Source: Centrapalus pauciflorus
Taxonomy: Eukaryota; Streptophyta; Magnoliopsida; Asterales; Asteraceae
Length of the DNA: 64,000 bases
Assembly: GCA_020465985.1 (NCBI GenBank)
Contig: JAANYP010004239.1
Span: 186,001 to 250,000, forward strand
Direction: 5' to 3'
The notes beneath the pieces were generated by a model. That model ran no database searches. It had not been told where the DNA came from and saw only the letters and a program-made list of their open reading frames with translations. The translations under genes and the position numbers were made by a program. Each line of letters starts with the position of its first letter. The stretch's first letter is position 1. Shown here one piece after another: positions 62,613-64,000 of the stretch.

Positions 62613-63063
62613 TTAATCTTTAATCGGGATGCAAGCTAAAAACACTTTAGCATTCATATGCGGTTTAAAATATTTAGATTCTATCGTCACAAATTGAAGA
62701 TGAGATATATTGATATTTTCCCATCCAATCAGAACTCATGTAAAGAAGCCTTTGTCAAAGCCTCTTGATTTATCAAAACATTTAATCCTTTTACCACAAT
62801 CAAGACAAAAGCATAGCCTAAACAAGTCTAATCCAGTTGCACCATTTCCAACTAAACCCCATTTGCGACATGACATCTATCAAAGAGTTCCAATTGATGC
62901 AATCAAAAACTTTCTCGAAGTCAAAGTTGAACAACAAGCATTTCTGTATGAGACCGTTTCATTTGCAATCAAAGATCCATCTATAATTGAACGACCCTTA
63001 TTAAATGCGTTTGAGCTTCACATTAATTTTAAAACTTATTGAACACGCTCTTAATAAAATATA

Positions 63064-63564
63064 GGTTAAAGTCATACAAATGTATGCTACTTTACTGAAA
63101 TTACTCAAATGACTAATCTAGTTATTTTTTTTATCTCATTGGTACTTGTACTTAAAATTTATTGTTGAGATGGTACTTTTGATTACCGGTTCTACCGCTA
63201 ATGATCTTATAATTGTGTTTTTAGAAGTATGAAAATGATCTATATGCTTATGTGGATTTTCTAAATTATATTATATAGATCAAAATCCACGTAAATCCGC
63301 GTTGTACTCCAAAATAACTTGTCGATATGGTACGTGTAACCAGTAACTATGTTGATATGGTAAATCCACGTAAGCATCATGTCATTAAAAACCTGCTATG
63401 TTGTCATTTGATATCAGCAAAAACTGTCATATCAACATGGTTACTAGTTACACGTACCATATCGACAAGTTATTTTGAAACACAACTACCATCTGGTCAA
63501 AAAAAGTTAATTAGTCATTTAGGTAAATTGAGAAAAGTATGTTGCATTTGTACGATTTTAACCC
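63064..63564. mobile_element. Mutator-like foldback MITE, exact 9-bp duplication
   Basis: The ends GGTTAAAGTCATACAAATG and, on the minus strand, GGGTTAAAATCGTACAAATG are inverted. TAAAATATA is duplicated at 63055-63063 and 63565-63573. It is about 90% similar by eye to 46793-47292 over its length. Confidence 0.88.
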
Positions 63565-63573
63565 TAAAATATA

Positions 63574-64000
63574 ATATAAAAGTGTTTTTATTTTTTCATA
63601 ATTTGCTAATCTGCTTAATAATAAGTTATTAAGTTAACAAAATCGATTATTTACTTATATATTCGTAATGCAATTTGTTACATGGAATCTATAATCGAGC
63701 AGCGAAGGGGGTGCGTTTGTAGAAACTTAAGAAGGAAAACATGATGTAACGAAGCGGCCGGAAAACACTCGGGACCATGCCAACTAACGTCATAAAGTAG
63801 TTAATTTGTACATTTAAGTTTCTTTTAAGAAACATAATATTGATTATGTCAATAAATTGTACATTAAGTATGATCTGGTTTGTCAACCACTAGTTAGATC
63901 GGTCGGGTCCAAAATTGAAGTGAAATTGATTGATTGCTTTCATAAGGGTCAGGTCAGGTTCGATCACTTGGGTCGGGTCGGGTCATGATGATCAATATAT
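63574..64000. other. AT-rich sequence with a possible partial MITE at the end
   Basis: Near 63895-63990 there are GGTCGGGTC and GGTCAGGTCAGGTTCG words typical of short hAT-like elements, cut by the window end. No gene is seen. Confidence 0.4.

Larger units (their letters stand above)
58831..63054 (-). pseudogene. L1-type LINE remnant (RT to 3' tail), split by two DNA elements
   Basis: On the minus strand the reading starts in the reverse transcriptase (SIIDGSLIANET near 62990, frame then shifts through a region corresponding to the FDFEKAFD block), is cut by 61312-62612, resumes (LFGVGVSKCE, 61310-61226), is cut by 60615-61217, and continues with thumb and connection regions (RATLVKSVLDSLTL, GKWWWR near 60290, SLWVWLIRRIY) to a zinc-finger RVT-like tail (CEMEVETTTHCF near 59600). 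The 3' end is TTTGTTGTTC plus A run near 58831. Many stops and shifts. The endonuclease part and 5' end are missing beyond 63054. L1 elements copy themselves by target-primed reverse transcription; this one cannot. Confidence 0.75.

Noticed and set aside
62710..63042. Plus-strand ORF of 110 codons
   Set aside because: The minus strand of this stretch carries LINE reverse-transcriptase similarity, so the plus frame is a shadow.

Overview
The window is plant nuclear DNA made almost entirely of transposable elements. Evidence: Sirevirus-type Ty1/copia and Tay/Tekay-type Ty3/gypsy retrotransposons, both primed by initiator-Met tRNA; a plant-style Helitron with a Rep-helicase and an RPA-like gene; an L1-type LINE; a tRNA-derived SINE; and many short inverted-repeat elements, all in very AT-rich sequence with long (TA)n arrays. 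The third ORF of the copia element resembles a family I remember as abundant in Asteraceae genomes, so an Asteraceae-like eudicot is my best guess, not a firm call. I see no intact ordinary host gene, rRNA, tRNA or CRISPR array.

Layout. 1-6.2 kb: a foldback Mutator-like element, then a ~5 kb imperfect palindrome full of TA arrays that ends beside a 25-N gap and is probably an assembly artefact. 6.2-18.6 kb: a mosaic of hAT, Mutator-like and TA-flanked foldback elements, a minus-strand Helitron remnant (7991-12197) and a solo LTR (10827-12165). 18.6-38.5 kb: a minus-strand SIRE-type copia element whose third ORF is split by a young chromoviral gypsy element (20167-29472, 5-bp target duplication, LTRs about 99% identical). 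38.8-55.1 kb: a putative ~16 kb plus-strand Helitron with 5' TC and 3' hairpin-CTAG ends. It carries scrambled host exons (probably APC6/CDC16), a five-exon RPA-like gene with all splice phases consistent, and a seven-exon Rep-helicase gene. One intron of the latter holds two nested Mutator-like elements. 55.1-58.8 kb: TA-flanked foldbacks, a half Mutator-like element and a SINE. 58.8-63.1 kb: a minus-strand LINE split by a hAT-like and a Harbinger-like element; the latter carries a 0.6 kb C-rich CCCTACC-type array. 63.1-64 kb: another Mutator-like foldback.

Coding content. The gypsy polyprotein is complete in domains but has a +1 frameshift at an A run, one nonsense codon and a 90-nt GT-AG intron-like segment in the reverse transcriptase. 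The copia gag-pol and ORF3 carry many stops and shifts and are dead. The Helitron RPA gene looks intact; its Rep-helicase has all catalytic motifs and only two apparent 1-nt shifts, one in a 10-A run. The main themes are deep nesting, at least eight foldbacks with 9-bp duplications, and foldbacks bordered on both sides by (TA)n arrays.
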